In this document: piece after piece, positions 25,601 to 34,326 of the stretch
Position numbering within the stretch: the stretch's first letter is position 1
Layout of the letters: each line of letters begins with the position of its first letter
From: Paratractidigestivibacter sp963630635
Lineage (GTDB): Bacteria; Actinomycetota; Coriobacteriia; Coriobacteriales; Atopobiaceae
Length of the DNA: 50,804 bases
Reading direction: 5' to 3'
NCBI GenBank assembly: GCA_963630635.1
Contig: CAVGOA010000012.1
Span: 1 to 50,804, forward strand
Notes under the pieces: generated by a model
Database searches by the model: none
Seen by the model: only the letters and a program-made list of their open reading frames with translations
What the model was told of the DNA's origin: nothing
Made by a program: the position numbers and the translations under genes

Positions 25601-26893
25601 TGGGCCATCTGCTTTGTGGGCGTCTTTGCCCTGGCCAAGACCTTTAGCGGCCTGGCAGCCGTTCGCCCGAGCCTCTCCGGCGGCATTTACGCCTACGCGC
25701 ACGCCGGCTTTGGCGAGTACGTGGGCTTTTCCTCGGCCTGGGGCTACTGGATGAGCGCCTGCCTCAACAACGCGGGCTACGCTATCATGCTCTTCAATGC
25801 GCTGTCATACTTTGCGCCGCAGCTCGGGGGTGGGAACTCGCTTGTCTCGGTTGTGCTGGCGTCGTGCTTTTTGTGGCTTCTGGCTTACCTTTTGACGCGA
25901 GGCGTGCGCCTGGCCACCGTTGTCAACCTCGTGATCACGCTGGCCAAGCTTGTGCCGCTGGCGCTCTTTATCCTGTGCGTGGTGCTACTTTCCAAGTTCG
26001 ACCCAGCCGTATTTCTCGGCAACTTTTGGGGCGAGCCGGGTGGACCGTCCTTTGCCGAGCAGCTCAAGAGCACCATGGTTTCGTTGGTCTGGCTCTTTGT
26101 GGGTCTCGAGGGCGCCGTCGTTGTTTCGGGCCGTGCGCGCGACCCCCACGATGTGAGCCGTGCCACGACCTTTGGTTTCTTGCTCGTCGTGATCTTCTAC
26201 GTGCTCATCTCGCTTCTCTCGCTGGGAATTTTGCCGCGAGAAGAGCTGGCGGCCCTCTCCACGCCGTCTTTAGCAGGGGTATTTGAGCAGGTCATAGGTC
26301 CCGCGGGCGCCGTTCTTATCAACGGCGGCGTGGTAGTCTCGCTGATGGGCACTATGCTTGGCTACCTCACGTTTGCCGCCGAGACGTCTTTCCAGGCAGC
26401 AAGCCGCGGCCTTCTCCCCGCCCGCTTGGCAACCGCGGACAAAAACGGCACCGCCGTCACGGCGACCCTGGTATCTGCGGCCATCACGCAGGCGTTTCTC
26501 GTCTTGTCGGTCTTCTCGCAGGGCACGTACCAGTTCTTCTACACGTGCTCGGTCTACGCGATTCTTATCCCGTATACCTGCGCTTCTGCGTTTTACGCGC
26601 GCATCGCGTGGAAGCAGGAGGACATGGACGCCCCGCTGGCGCCCGCCCTGAGGTCGGCGCGACTTGCGGGCACCGTGGCGCTGCTCTACACGCTGTTCCT
26701 CATTTGGTCAAGCGGCATGCAGGGTTTGACGGTGGTGGCCATCGCCATCGCGCCCGGCACCTTGCTCTATGCCCTTATGCGCCGCCGTCGCGGGCAGGCG
26801 CTTATGACCTCGCTTGCCGACAAGGTTTTTGCCGCGATCGTGTTTGCGGCCGTTGTTGCTACGATTGTGGTCAAAATTGTGACGCTTTTCTAG
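25601..26893 (+). CDS. APC-family basic amino acid permease/antiporter, 5' end in gap
   Basis: 430 residues are readable, missing roughly the first 30-50. ALAKTFSGLAAVRPSLSGGI and YAHAGFGEYVGFSSAWGYWM are the helix 1-3 signature of the arginine/ornithine (ArcD-type) and lysine APC antiporters, followed by about ten more membrane helices and GLEGAVVVSGRARDPHDVSR, typical of the same subgroup. It probably exchanges arginine, ornithine or lysine across the cytoplasmic membrane. No arginine deiminase genes are visible in this window, so the exact substrate is inferred from family similarity only. The stop codon at 26891-26893 is close to the TerB-domain gene (14 bp to the proposed TTG start), so read-through transcription into the defence-like operon is possible. 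Confidence 0.82.
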   Translation, partial: WAICFVGVFALAKTFSGLAAVRPSLSGGIYAYAHAGFGEYVGFSSAWGYWMSACLNNAGYAIMLFNALSYFAPQLGGGNSLVSVVLASCFLWLLAYLLTRGVRLATVVNLVITLAKLVPLALFILCVVLLSKFDPAVFLGNFWGEPGGPSFAEQLKSTMVSLVWLFVGLEGAVVVSGRARDPHDVSRATTFGFLLVVIFYVLISLLSLGILPREELAALSTPSLAGVFEQVIGPAGAVLINGGVVVSLMGTMLGYLTFAAETSFQAASRGLLPARLATADKNGTAVTATLVSAAITQAFLVLSVFSQGTYQFFYTCSVYAILIPYTCASAFYARIAWKQEDMDAPLAPALRSARLAGTVALLYTLFLIWSSGMQGLTVVAIAIAPGTLLYALMRRRRGQALMTSLADKVFAAIVFAAVVATIVVKIVTLF

Positions 26894-26907
26894 GCAGGTC
26901 GCACGGT

Positions 26908-28497
26908 TTGGGCTCAAATAAAGACAAGATAGACCAGCTGCTCCAGCAGATTATGGACAACCCGCGGATCGTATCGATGCAGTCGAGCGCGGGGTCGAAA
27001 GTCTATGAAGACGAGCCGATCATTCGCCGAGCCTCGCAGATGTCGTCGTACCTGCCCGAGAAGATCCGTCAGATGCGCGAGCTGCAGCACCGGCCCGATA
27101 CCGTTATGTGGTCGGATACCCACCTTTTTGTCGAGCAGGCCCGCCTGATGGAGGATTTTGTCGATAACTGCCCCTACCACGGGGAGTACTACCACTACTT
27201 TCCCTCGTACCGTTCGATGAACGACCGGCAGCTCAGGGGCTATTTTACCTGGCGCACACACGTGAGAGAGGGCGAGGTGGCCCCTACCTGCCCGGCGTTT
27301 GCTTTTGTCTACGTATACGAGCTGCTAAACGGCATAGGGACCGTGCCCGGCGAGAAGGGCTTTCGCGATATCGAGGGCTTTTGGCAAAAGTGGCAGTTGG
27401 TGAACCACGAGTTGGACCGCTATGTCACCACGTGGCTGGTGGACTATGCCGCTTGGCACGGGCTAGATCCCCAGCTGGCAGCGGCTTATGCCGGGGGCGA
27501 GCATGACGCGGCCATCGAGGTGCTGGCGGCGGCCGAAGGGCGCGTNNNNNNNNNNNNNNNNNNNNNNNNNNNNNNNNNNNNNNNNNNNNNNNNNNNNNNN
27601 NNNNNNNNNNNNNNNNNNNNNNNNNNNNNNNNNNNNNNNNNNNNNNNNNNNNNNNNNNNNNNNNNNNNNNNNNNNNNNNNNNNNNNNNNNNNNNNNNNNN
27701 NNNNNNNNNNNNNNNNNNNNNNNNNNNNNNNNNNNNNNNNNNNNNNNNNNNNNNNNNNNNNNNNNNNNNNNNNNTTATTTGGCAAGCGCTACGCCACCGT
27801 CCACCACATGTTTGCGAGTTCGCTGTTTTGCTTTCCTACCCAGCCGCACGCCGACGTGGAATACCAGGTCACAGCAACCACGCGCTATACATGCAAGAAC
27901 GGGCGCTGGAGCAAGAACTGCTACCACGACGCAGGGGCTAAGCTCGAAAAGATCGCGCAGTTAATGCGGGCGGTTGACCTGCGACTTTGTGGTGAGTTTG
28001 GCGAGGATTGCGCTTTTGCGGACGCCGGGGCGCCAAAATACCTTACTTCGATTATTGATGCCGAGACGCGCGATTACCTTGCGTGGAAGAAGACGTCGAC
28101 GCCCGTGCGAGTGGACATCGACCTGTCTAAACTTGCCGGGATTCGCACGGCGGCGGCTTCGACGCGTGAGGCACTGCTGGTAGACGAGGAGCGCGAGGAT
28201 GCAGAGGAGGAATTTACCGTTGAGGAGGAGGTCGTGCAGGTAGAGGCGGAACCGGCGGTAAGCAGCGAGGCCCAGGACGCTCTCTCCTACGGCCTGACGG
28301 CGCAGGAAGCCGCCCTTCTCGCCGACCTTCTCGACGGGAAATCGGCGGCGGCAAGCGATCTGGACCTCAAGGTCGATTCCATTAACGAGAAGCTCTTTGA
28401 CCTGCTCGGAGACACCGCCTTGGAGTTTGGTGATGACGGCATGCCAAGGGTGGTCGAGGACTACGCCGACGATGTTCAAGGCGTACTAAAATATTAG
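26908..28497 (+). CDS. TerB-N/TerB-C domain protein, Shango SngA-like, interrupted by gap
   Basis: About 529 residues counting the N-run. The N-terminal half matches the TerB-N module: MNDRQLRGYFTWRTHVREGE, PAFAFVYVYELLNGIGTVPG and KGFRDIEGFWQKWQ. The C-terminal part fits TerB-C: an acidic linker (EEREDAEEEFTVEEEV), then SYGLTAQEAALLADLLDG and a small compact end (DDVQGVLKY). Tellurite-resistance-type TerB modules are metal- or membrane-associated signalling parts; with an ATPase and a helicase they make up the Shango anti-phage system as I recall it. The start is uncertain: TTG at 26908 has AGG upstream and keeps a plausible helix (SNKDKIDQLLQQIM), while ATG at 26953 has no ribosome site. 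An N-run at 27546-27774 removes about 76 residues. Confidence 0.78.
   Translation: MGSNKDKIDQLLQQIMDNPRIVSMQSSAGSKVYEDEPIIRRASQMSSYLPEKIRQMRELQHRPDTVMWSDTHLFVEQARLMEDFVDNCPYHGEYYHYFPSYRSMNDRQLRGYFTWRTHVREGEVAPTCPAFAFVYVYELLNGIGTVPGEKGFRDIEGFWQKWQLVNHELDRYVTTWLVDYAAWHGLDPQLAAAYAGGEHDAAIEVLAAAEGRXXXXXXXXXXXXXXXXXXXXXXXXXXXXXXXXXXXXXXXXXXXXXXXXXXXXXXXXXXXXXXXXXXXXXXXXXXXXXLFGKRYATVHHMFASSLFCFPTQPHADVEYQVTATTRYTCKNGRWSKNCYHDAGAKLEKIAQLMRAVDLRLCGEFGEDCAFADAGAPKYLTSIIDAETRDYLAWKKTSTPVRVDIDLSKLAGIRTAAASTREALLVDEEREDAEEEFTVEEEVVQVEAEPAVSSEAQDALSYGLTAQEAALLADLLDGKSAAASDLDLKVDSINEKLFDLLGDTALEFGDDGMPRVVEDYADDVQGVLKY
27546..27774. other. Assembly gap (229 N) inside the TerB-domain gene
   Basis: Unknown bases. 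The same reading frame is open with TerB-type sequence on both sides. Confidence 0.95.
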
Positions 28498-28506
28498 AAC
28501 AACTGT

Positions 28507-28535
28507 TTGCTGCCATCGTACACTTGTGCTAGTAT
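28507..28535 (+). promoter_or_regulatory. Sigma-70-type promoter before the DUF2791 ATPase gene
   Basis: TTGCTG at 28507-28512 and TAGTAT at 28530-28535 are separated by exactly 17 bp; the start codon is at 28570. This gives the ATPase and helicase genes their own promoter, separate from transcription through the TerB gene. Confidence 0.6.
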
Positions 28536-28569
28536 CGACTCACTCACTCTAGACACAAAGGACACGCGC

Positions 28570-29871
28570 ATGGCAGAGCTCACGCAAAAGGTTCCCAAGC
28601 GGATCGCCGCAGTCATCATCAACTCGCTCAAGGGCGGCGTCGTGCCGCGCATCGGTCTGCCGTACATCACCGTGGGACGCGAGAAAGAGATTCAGGCCTT
28701 CTTGACCGATCTTGGCCTGATTGAGGACGGCGGGGCCAGCTTTAGGTTCTTGGTGGGCCGCTACGGCGCAGGTAAGAGCTTTCTTTTACAAACCATCCGC
28801 ACGCATGCCATGGGCAAAGACTTTGTGGTGGCAGACGCCGATCTCTCGCCCGAGCGCAGGCTGCAGGGTGGGCAGGGGCAGGGCTTGGCAACTTACCGCG
28901 AGCTTATCCGCAACCTCTCTACCAAAACGCGGCCAGAGGGCGGCGCCTTGAATCTGGTGCTCAATCGTTGGGTACAGGCAATCGGCGACGATGATAACGC
29001 CATGGCGGCGCAGTTAGCACCTATCGAAGAGATGGTCCACGGCTTTGACTTTGCCCGCATGCTCAGGCGTTATCGCAGCGCCGTGCGCGAGGGGGACGAA
29101 GAGTCGCAGGCAGCCGTGACACGCTGGATGCGCGGAGAATACCGTACCAAAACCGAGGCCAAGGCCGAGCTGGGCGTCTCGTGCATCATCGGCGATGATG
29201 ACTGGTACGACTACATCAAGCTGCTGGCGGCGTTTTTGGTGGGCGCCGGATACAAGGGCCTTCTCGTCATGATCGACGAGCTGGTCAATCTGTACAAGAT
29301 TCCCAACTCGGTAACGCGTCAGTACAACTACGAGAAGATCTTGACCATGTACAACGATACCCTGCAGGGCAAGGCCAAGAACCTGGGCATCATCATGGGC
29401 GGCACGCCGCAGTCCATCGAGGACCGCAGGCGCGGCGTCTATAGCTACGAGGCCCTTCGTAGCCGCCTGACGCAGGGCCGCTTTGCCCAGGAGGGCATGA
29501 CCGACATGCTGGCCCCGGTCATCCACCTGCAGCCCTTGACCTACGAGGAACTGTTGGTCTTGATCGAGAAGCTCGCCGATATCCATGCGGGTTACTTTGG
29601 CTATGAGCGCACGCTAGAGACCGCTGCCCTCGTACGTTTCCTGCAGATTGAATTTGGACGCGTGGGCGCTGATACCCACCTCACCCCACGCGAGGTGATT
29701 CGCGACTTCATCGAACTTCTCGACATCATGTGCCAAAACCCCCAGGCCAAGGTGGAAGACCTTCTTCAATCCAGCGCCTTCACGGGGGCAGTTGTTGCCG
29801 GCGGCGGGGCTGCTAACGATTCTGCAGGCAACGGGGCCGATGAGTCGGCCTTCGCCGAGTTCACGATTTAG
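28570..29871 (+). CDS. P-loop ATPase, DUF2791 (BrxC/BrxD-like), Shango SngB-like
   Basis: 433 residues. Walker A is GRYGAGKS at residues ~63-70; the Walker B-like strand is LLVMIDELVNLYKIPN near 230-245; later come GIIMGGTPQSIEDRRRGVYS and LTYEELLVLIEKLADIHAGY, typical of the AAA-like ATPases named 'BREX system ATP-binding' (DUF2791). In BREX and related systems such ATPases assemble on DNA with helicases. Here it lies between the TerB-domain protein and a DExH helicase, the gene order and content of Shango. ATG at 28570 has AAAGGA 8 bp upstream; the frame is open upstream to 28507, but that part overlaps the promoter. The C-terminal ~25 residues (AVVAGGGAANDSAGNGADES) are low complexity. Confidence 0.85.
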   Translation: MAELTQKVPKRIAAVIINSLKGGVVPRIGLPYITVGREKEIQAFLTDLGLIEDGGASFRFLVGRYGAGKSFLLQTIRTHAMGKDFVVADADLSPERRLQGGQGQGLATYRELIRNLSTKTRPEGGALNLVLNRWVQAIGDDDNAMAAQLAPIEEMVHGFDFARMLRRYRSAVREGDEESQAAVTRWMRGEYRTKTEAKAELGVSCIIGDDDWYDYIKLLAAFLVGAGYKGLLVMIDELVNLYKIPNSVTRQYNYEKILTMYNDTLQGKAKNLGIIMGGTPQSIEDRRRGVYSYEALRSRLTQGRFAQEGMTDMLAPVIHLQPLTYEELLVLIEKLADIHAGYFGYERTLETAALVRFLQIEFGRVGADTHLTPREVIRDFIELLDIMCQNPQAKVEDLLQSSAFTGAVVAGGGAANDSAGNGADESAFAEFTI

Positions 29872-29877
29872 CGCGCC

Positions 29878-32310
29878 ATGTCCGTCTTCGACCGCTATGC
29901 GCCGTTTGTGCAGGACTTTATCTACGAGCACGAATGGGAAAACCTACGTGGCATCCAAATTGCCGCCGGCGAGGCCATCTTTGACACGCAGGACCACGTT
30001 CTTCTGTGTGCCGCCACCGCCTCGGGCAAGACCGAAGCCGCTTTCTTCCCCATCCTCAGCGAGTTTTGGGAGAACCCGCCCGCGTCTGTGGGGGCGCTCT
30101 ACATTGGACCCACAAAGGCCCTCATTAACGACCAGTTTTACCGGCTTGAAGACCTGTGCGGCCGCGCGGACATCAAGGTTTGGCACTGGCACGGGGACGT
30201 CTCGGCATCGCACAAGGCAAAGCTCCTACAGCACCCCAGCGGCATTCTGCAAATTACGCCGGAGTCCCTGGAAGCCCTGCTTATGCGCAAGCATGCCATG
30301 GTCTCGCGCCTCTTTTGCGACCTGCGCTACGTCGTGATCGACGAGGTGCACTCGCTCTTGCGTGCCGACCGCGGCTTTCAAACGATCTGCCTGATCGAAC
30401 GCCTCTCTCGCATGGCGCAAGTCAACCCTCGCCGCATTGGCCTTTCGGCCACCATCGGCGACCCCAAGAGCGTCGGAGATTTTCTCAGCGCCAACACCGG
30501 CCGCGCGACGTTGATTCCCCAGGTATCCGAACCCCCACGCACCTGGCGCCTCTCCATGGAGCACTTCTACCAATCCGGCCCCCAAGCCACCGAAGGCTCC
30601 CTACAATCAAATTTCACTATCCCTGTTAGTGTTGCCGTGGTGAATTCGACCGAGGTAACCTCTCGAGGCTCCAAGGAACTGTCTCCACGCGCAGTTCCGC
30701 ACGAGCCGGAGGTGCCAGTGGCACCTCCGTGCGAGCAGGACTGTTTGAGCATGGAGACAGTTCCTTGGAGCCCAGATAACGCCACAGCCAGTGACCTCAA
30801 TGGCCCCGACCCTGCCATGACTTACATATTCGAGCATACGCGCCGTTGCAAGTCCCTCGTCTTTACCAACTCGCGCGAAGAAGCCGAAGACGTCTGCACT
30901 TGTTTACGAGCCCTCTGCGAAGCAAATCGTGAACCCGACCGCTTCCTCATTCACCACGGCAACCTCTCTGCCGCCATTCGCGAAAGCGCCGAGGAAGCCA
31001 TGCGAGACGAGGCCTCCGAGCTCGCCATCGTCGCCACCGCCACCCTCGAGCTAGGCATCGATGTCGGCCGTCTTGAACGCGCCTTCCATCTCAACGCCCC
31101 CTTCACGGTGTCATCTTTCTTGCAGCGCATGGGCCGCACCGGCAGGCGAGATGCCCCGCCCGAGATGTGGTTCGTCATGCGAGAAGAACAACCCGAGCCT
31201 CGCTCTCTCACACCCGAGACAATCCCCTGGGAGCTTCTACAGGGAATCGCTCTGGTCCAGCTTTACCGAGAAGAGCACTGGGTCGAGCCGCAGCGTCTTA
31301 ACCGCCTGCCTTACAGCCTTTTGTGTCACCAAACCCTGGCGACCCTGGCCTCAGAGGGCGAACTCACGCCGCCGCAGCTCGCCAGCCGCGTCTTGACGCT
31401 CACGCCCTTCCACCGCGTCTCGACCGACGACTTCCGCGTGCTTCTGCGTCACCTTTTGGCGTGCGACTTCATCGAGCAGACCGAGAGTGGTGGCCTTATC
31501 GTGGGCCTTGCCGGCGAGAGGGTCACCAACAGCTACAAGTTCTTCGCCGTCTTCCAAGAAAGCGTCGAGTACACGGTACGCTGCGACTCCCAAGAGATCG
31601 GGACCCTGTGCGCCCCTCCCCCGCCGGGAGAGAAAGTTGCCATCGCCGGCCACGTCTGGATCGTCGACGAGGTGGACCATAAGCGCCACCTGCTCTATGT
31701 CACACGCGTCAAGGGCAGGGTGCCCGCCTACTTTGGCGAGTGCCCAGGAGACATCAATACCCGCGTGCTTCTGCGCATGCGCCAGGCCCTGGACGAGGCA
31801 CAGGTCTACGGCTACCTCAAGCCACAGGCCCGCGCGCGTCTTGCCCAAGCTCGTCACGTGTCAGAAAACGGCGGCCTCACCAAGTCGCCGCTAATCAACT
31901 TGGGCGACAACATGTGGTGTCTTCTCCCCTGGCTGGGGACCTACGCGTTCTTGGCACTCGAGCGCGTCCTTAAGATCTGCTGCGCCACGGAGCTGGGTCT
32001 CAAGGGCTTTAGTTCGTCTCGCCCGTACTTCATGACCTTTGTCATGGCAAAAGACGTAGACGAGCAGCGCTTCTTCAAGGTCTTGGTCGATCAAGTGGCG
32101 GCCCTTACCGACCCAATGAAACTTCTCTATCCCAAGGAAGTCCCTTACTTTGAGAAGTACGATGAGTTGGTGCCCGAGGAGCTTGTTCGCAAGGGTTTTG
32201 CCCTGGGCACGCTGGACGTCGACGGTGTAAAAGACCGAGTGCGCCTGTGGGCCACCGAGCGCGGGATTACCTGGGCCGAGCCCGCCGACTTCGTCGAGAT
32301 CGATACGTAA
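29878..32310 (+). CDS. DExH superfamily 2 helicase, Shango SngC-like, with palindrome-derived insert
   Basis: 810 residues, Lhr-like layout. RecA1: AATASGKTEAAF (~45-56), VIDEVHSLL (~154), GLSATIGD. RecA2: KSLVFTNSREEAEDV, ATATLELGIDVGRLERAF, FLQRMGRTGRR (~414). A long C-terminal region follows with winged-helix-like segments and a Lhr-type end. It should be the translocase of the defence complex. Between the two RecA domains (residues ~263-298) the coding is a 106-bp palindromic repeat read in frame (GSKELSPRAVPHEPEVPVAP and onward), bordered by other low-complexity sequence. The motifs on both sides are intact, so the protein is probably still made. ATG at 29878 lies 6 bp after the ATPase stop; no clear ribosome site is seen, suggesting translational coupling. 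Confidence 0.85.
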   Translation: MSVFDRYAPFVQDFIYEHEWENLRGIQIAAGEAIFDTQDHVLLCAATASGKTEAAFFPILSEFWENPPASVGALYIGPTKALINDQFYRLEDLCGRADIKVWHWHGDVSASHKAKLLQHPSGILQITPESLEALLMRKHAMVSRLFCDLRYVVIDEVHSLLRADRGFQTICLIERLSRMAQVNPRRIGLSATIGDPKSVGDFLSANTGRATLIPQVSEPPRTWRLSMEHFYQSGPQATEGSLQSNFTIPVSVAVVNSTEVTSRGSKELSPRAVPHEPEVPVAPPCEQDCLSMETVPWSPDNATASDLNGPDPAMTYIFEHTRRCKSLVFTNSREEAEDVCTCLRALCEANREPDRFLIHHGNLSAAIRESAEEAMRDEASELAIVATATLELGIDVGRLERAFHLNAPFTVSSFLQRMGRTGRRDAPPEMWFVMREEQPEPRSLTPETIPWELLQGIALVQLYREEHWVEPQRLNRLPYSLLCHQTLATLASEGELTPPQLASRVLTLTPFHRVSTDDFRVLLRHLLACDFIEQTESGGLIVGLAGERVTNSYKFFAVFQESVEYTVRCDSQEIGTLCAPPPPGEKVAIAGHVWIVDEVDHKRHLLYVTRVKGRVPAYFGECPGDINTRVLLRMRQALDEAQVYGYLKPQARARLAQARHVSENGGLTKSPLINLGDNMWCLLPWLGTYAFLALERVLKICCATELGLKGFSSSRPYFMTFVMAKDVDEQRFFKVLVDQVAALTDPMKLLYPKEVPYFEKYDELVPEELVRKGFALGTLDVDGVKDRVRLWATERGITWAEPADFVEIDT
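30667..30772. repeat. Palindromic element with conserved core, copy 1 (inside the helicase gene)
   Basis: Perfect 21-bp arms at 30667-30687 and 30752-30772 enclose two unpaired conserved blocks, GCGCAGTTCCGCACGAGCCG (30689-30708) and CAGGACTGTTTGAGC (around 30736-30750), and a near-perfect apical hairpin (GGAGGTGCC/GGCACCTCC). The second copy at 46363-46476 keeps the two blocks but has different paired arms. The element is open in the helicase frame. Confidence 0.88.
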
Positions 32311-32337
32311 CCGCACGTCACACACGAGGTGAAACCT

Positions 32338-34242
32338 ATGACCGCGACCAACGAGCCGCTCGACATACTGCGTCAGACCTTTGGCTACCAGAGCTTCAGG
32401 CCCCACCAGGGCGAGATTGTCAATGCTGCCCTTTCTGGCCGCGACGTGTTGGCCGTCATGCCCACCTCAGCCGGAAAGTCCATCTGCTACCAGGTGCCCG
32501 CGATTGCCCTTGCAGCCTCAACCGGAGGTGTGACCGTCGTGGTCTCTCCCCTCATCTCCCTTATGGCAGACCAGGTAGGAGCACTAAGACAGTACGGCGT
32601 TGCGGCAAGCTGTCTCAACTCGACCCTAGACGCGGCCGAGCAAGACGAGGTCCTGGACGGCATCACATCCGGGACCCTCACCCTGGTCTACGTCGCTCCC
32701 GAGCGCCTGGACGACCCCCGTTTTATCGAGGCCGTCGCCGCTCGCGGAGTAGCCCTTCTCGCCGTAGACGAGGCTCACTGCATAAGCCAGTGGGGCAACG
32801 ACTTTAGGCCTTCTTACCAGCGCATCATTGACTTTATCCACGCGCTTCCCACACGTCCTCCCGTGATGGCCCTCACCGCCACGGCAACCCAGCGAGTGCG
32901 CGACGACATCGCCGCATCCTTGGGCCTTGTCAACCCCTTTTGCGTGGTCGCCAGCTTTGACCGCCCTAATCTGAGCTTCTCGGTCGTGCGGCCCCAAGGC
33001 AAAAACGACAAGATACAAAAGCTCGCGCAGTTTTGCCAAGAGCGCAAAGAGCAAAGCGGCATCGTCTACTGCTCGAGCCGCCGCGCCGTCGAGGAAGTCT
33101 GTGACTACCTGGGTACACAGGGCCTTCTCGCCACACGCTACCACGCAGGACTCTTGGCCCAGGAGCGTGAGCGCAACCAAGAGGACTTTCTCTTTGACCG
33201 CGCCCGAGTGATGGTGGCGACAAACGCCTTTGGCATGGGTATCGACAAGTCAAACGTGAGCTACGTCGCCCACTACAACCTGCCCGCTTGTCTTGAGAAC
33301 TACTACCAAGAGGCAGGACGCGCCGGGCGCGACGGAACGCCCGCCGAGTGCGTCTTGTTCTACTCGCCCCAAGATGTCCATACCCAGGAGTTCCTCATCT
33401 CGCAAAACAGCCGCGATGACCTGGGCCTGGCTCAGCTTGAAGCCCTTCGCGAACAAGACGAGAAGCGCCTGCGCCAGATGGTCTTCTACGCCACCACAAC
33501 AGACTGCCTGCGCTCGTTTATCCTTCGCTACTTTGGCGAACAGGCGCCCGCTTACTGCGGAAACTGTTCGAACTGCTTAAACGAGTTCGAGGAGGTGGAC
33601 GCCACCATCGACTGTCTTAAGATCGTGAGCTGCGTCGCCCGCCTAAAAACCATCGACCGCAGCGTGGGCGCCTCTACCATCGTCGACATCCTGCGCGGCT
33701 CACATGCCGAGAAGGTCCTCTCTGCCGGTTTCGACCAGCTCTCTACCTACGGCATCATGGTCGACGTGCCCGTGCCGCGTATCCGCACGCTCATCGACGA
33801 GCTGGTCTACCGCGGCTTGTTGGAGCGTGCGGCGGGCAAGTTCCCCACCATCTCGCTCACTCCCGAAGGCGTTACCTTCATGCGCGCGCAGAACGTCGAC
33901 GGCAATCCCCTCGTCCTACGCGTCGCCAAAGAGAAGCCCAGGCCCGCCAAGACCGCGAAGACAGCCGCGCAAGGCACCAAGACCCGCGCCGCCGCTGCCG
34001 TCGCGGATCTCTCCGATGCAGACCAGGCCCTCTACCAGCGCCTGGTTGCCCTGCGAACCGAGCTTGCCAACGAACAGGGCGTCCCCGCCTATATCGTCTT
34101 CAACAACGCCTCGCTGGCAGACATGTGCGCCAAGCGCCCCTCCAACACCCAGGAGTTTCTCGGCGTATCGGGCGTTGGTGCCAAGAAGGCCGAGGCCTAC
34201 GCCGAGAAGTTCCTGGCCGTCATCAACGGCAACGAAGCATAG
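32338..34242 (+). CDS. recQ: ATP-dependent DNA helicase RecQ
   Basis: 634 residues with all RecQ motifs: FRPHQGEIVNAALSGRDVLA, TSAGKSICYQ, DEAHCISQWGNDFRPSY, TATATQRVRDDI, YHAGLLAQERERNQEDFLF, ATNAFGMGIDKSNV, YYQEAGRAGRDG. The zinc-binding region (CLRSFILRYFGEQAPAYC, then GNCSNC) and winged helix follow, and an HRDC domain closes the protein (ALYQRLVALRTELANEQGVP). It unwinds 3'-5' in recombination repair. ATG at 32338 with GAGGTG 6 bp upstream is better than the in-frame GTG at 32329. It begins 27 bp after the Shango-like helicase and is likely co-transcribed, so it may be an accessory of that system or simply a neighbour. An A/K-rich linker precedes HRDC. Confidence 0.94.
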   Translation: MTATNEPLDILRQTFGYQSFRPHQGEIVNAALSGRDVLAVMPTSAGKSICYQVPAIALAASTGGVTVVVSPLISLMADQVGALRQYGVAASCLNSTLDAAEQDEVLDGITSGTLTLVYVAPERLDDPRFIEAVAARGVALLAVDEAHCISQWGNDFRPSYQRIIDFIHALPTRPPVMALTATATQRVRDDIAASLGLVNPFCVVASFDRPNLSFSVVRPQGKNDKIQKLAQFCQERKEQSGIVYCSSRRAVEEVCDYLGTQGLLATRYHAGLLAQERERNQEDFLFDRARVMVATNAFGMGIDKSNVSYVAHYNLPACLENYYQEAGRAGRDGTPAECVLFYSPQDVHTQEFLISQNSRDDLGLAQLEALREQDEKRLRQMVFYATTTDCLRSFILRYFGEQAPAYCGNCSNCLNEFEEVDATIDCLKIVSCVARLKTIDRSVGASTIVDILRGSHAEKVLSAGFDQLSTYGIMVDVPVPRIRTLIDELVYRGLLERAAGKFPTISLTPEGVTFMRAQNVDGNPLVLRVAKEKPRPAKTAKTAAQGTKTRAAAAVADLSDADQALYQRLVALRTELANEQGVPAYIVFNNASLADMCAKRPSNTQEFLGVSGVGAKKAEAYAEKFLAVINGNEA

Positions 34243-34274
34243 AAAACGGGGCCAGGCTCAACGGCCCGGCCCCG
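34243..34274 (-). terminator. Rho-independent terminator of asnS
   Basis: On the minus strand GGGGCCGGGC pairs with GCCTGGCCCC (one wobble) and is followed by GTTTTC (A run at 34243-34246 on the plus strand). It lies between the convergent recQ and asnS genes and is oriented for asnS. Confidence 0.75.
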
Positions 34275-34326
34275 CAGCGTTCCTTGAAAAAACGGCCTTG
34301 AGGGTTTGCAACCCCCTTCGCAGCCC

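Noticed and set aside
30600..30790. Helicase gene broken into two genes at the palindrome
   Set aside because: The frame remains open through the palindrome, and all helicase motifs occur in order in the same frame on both sides.
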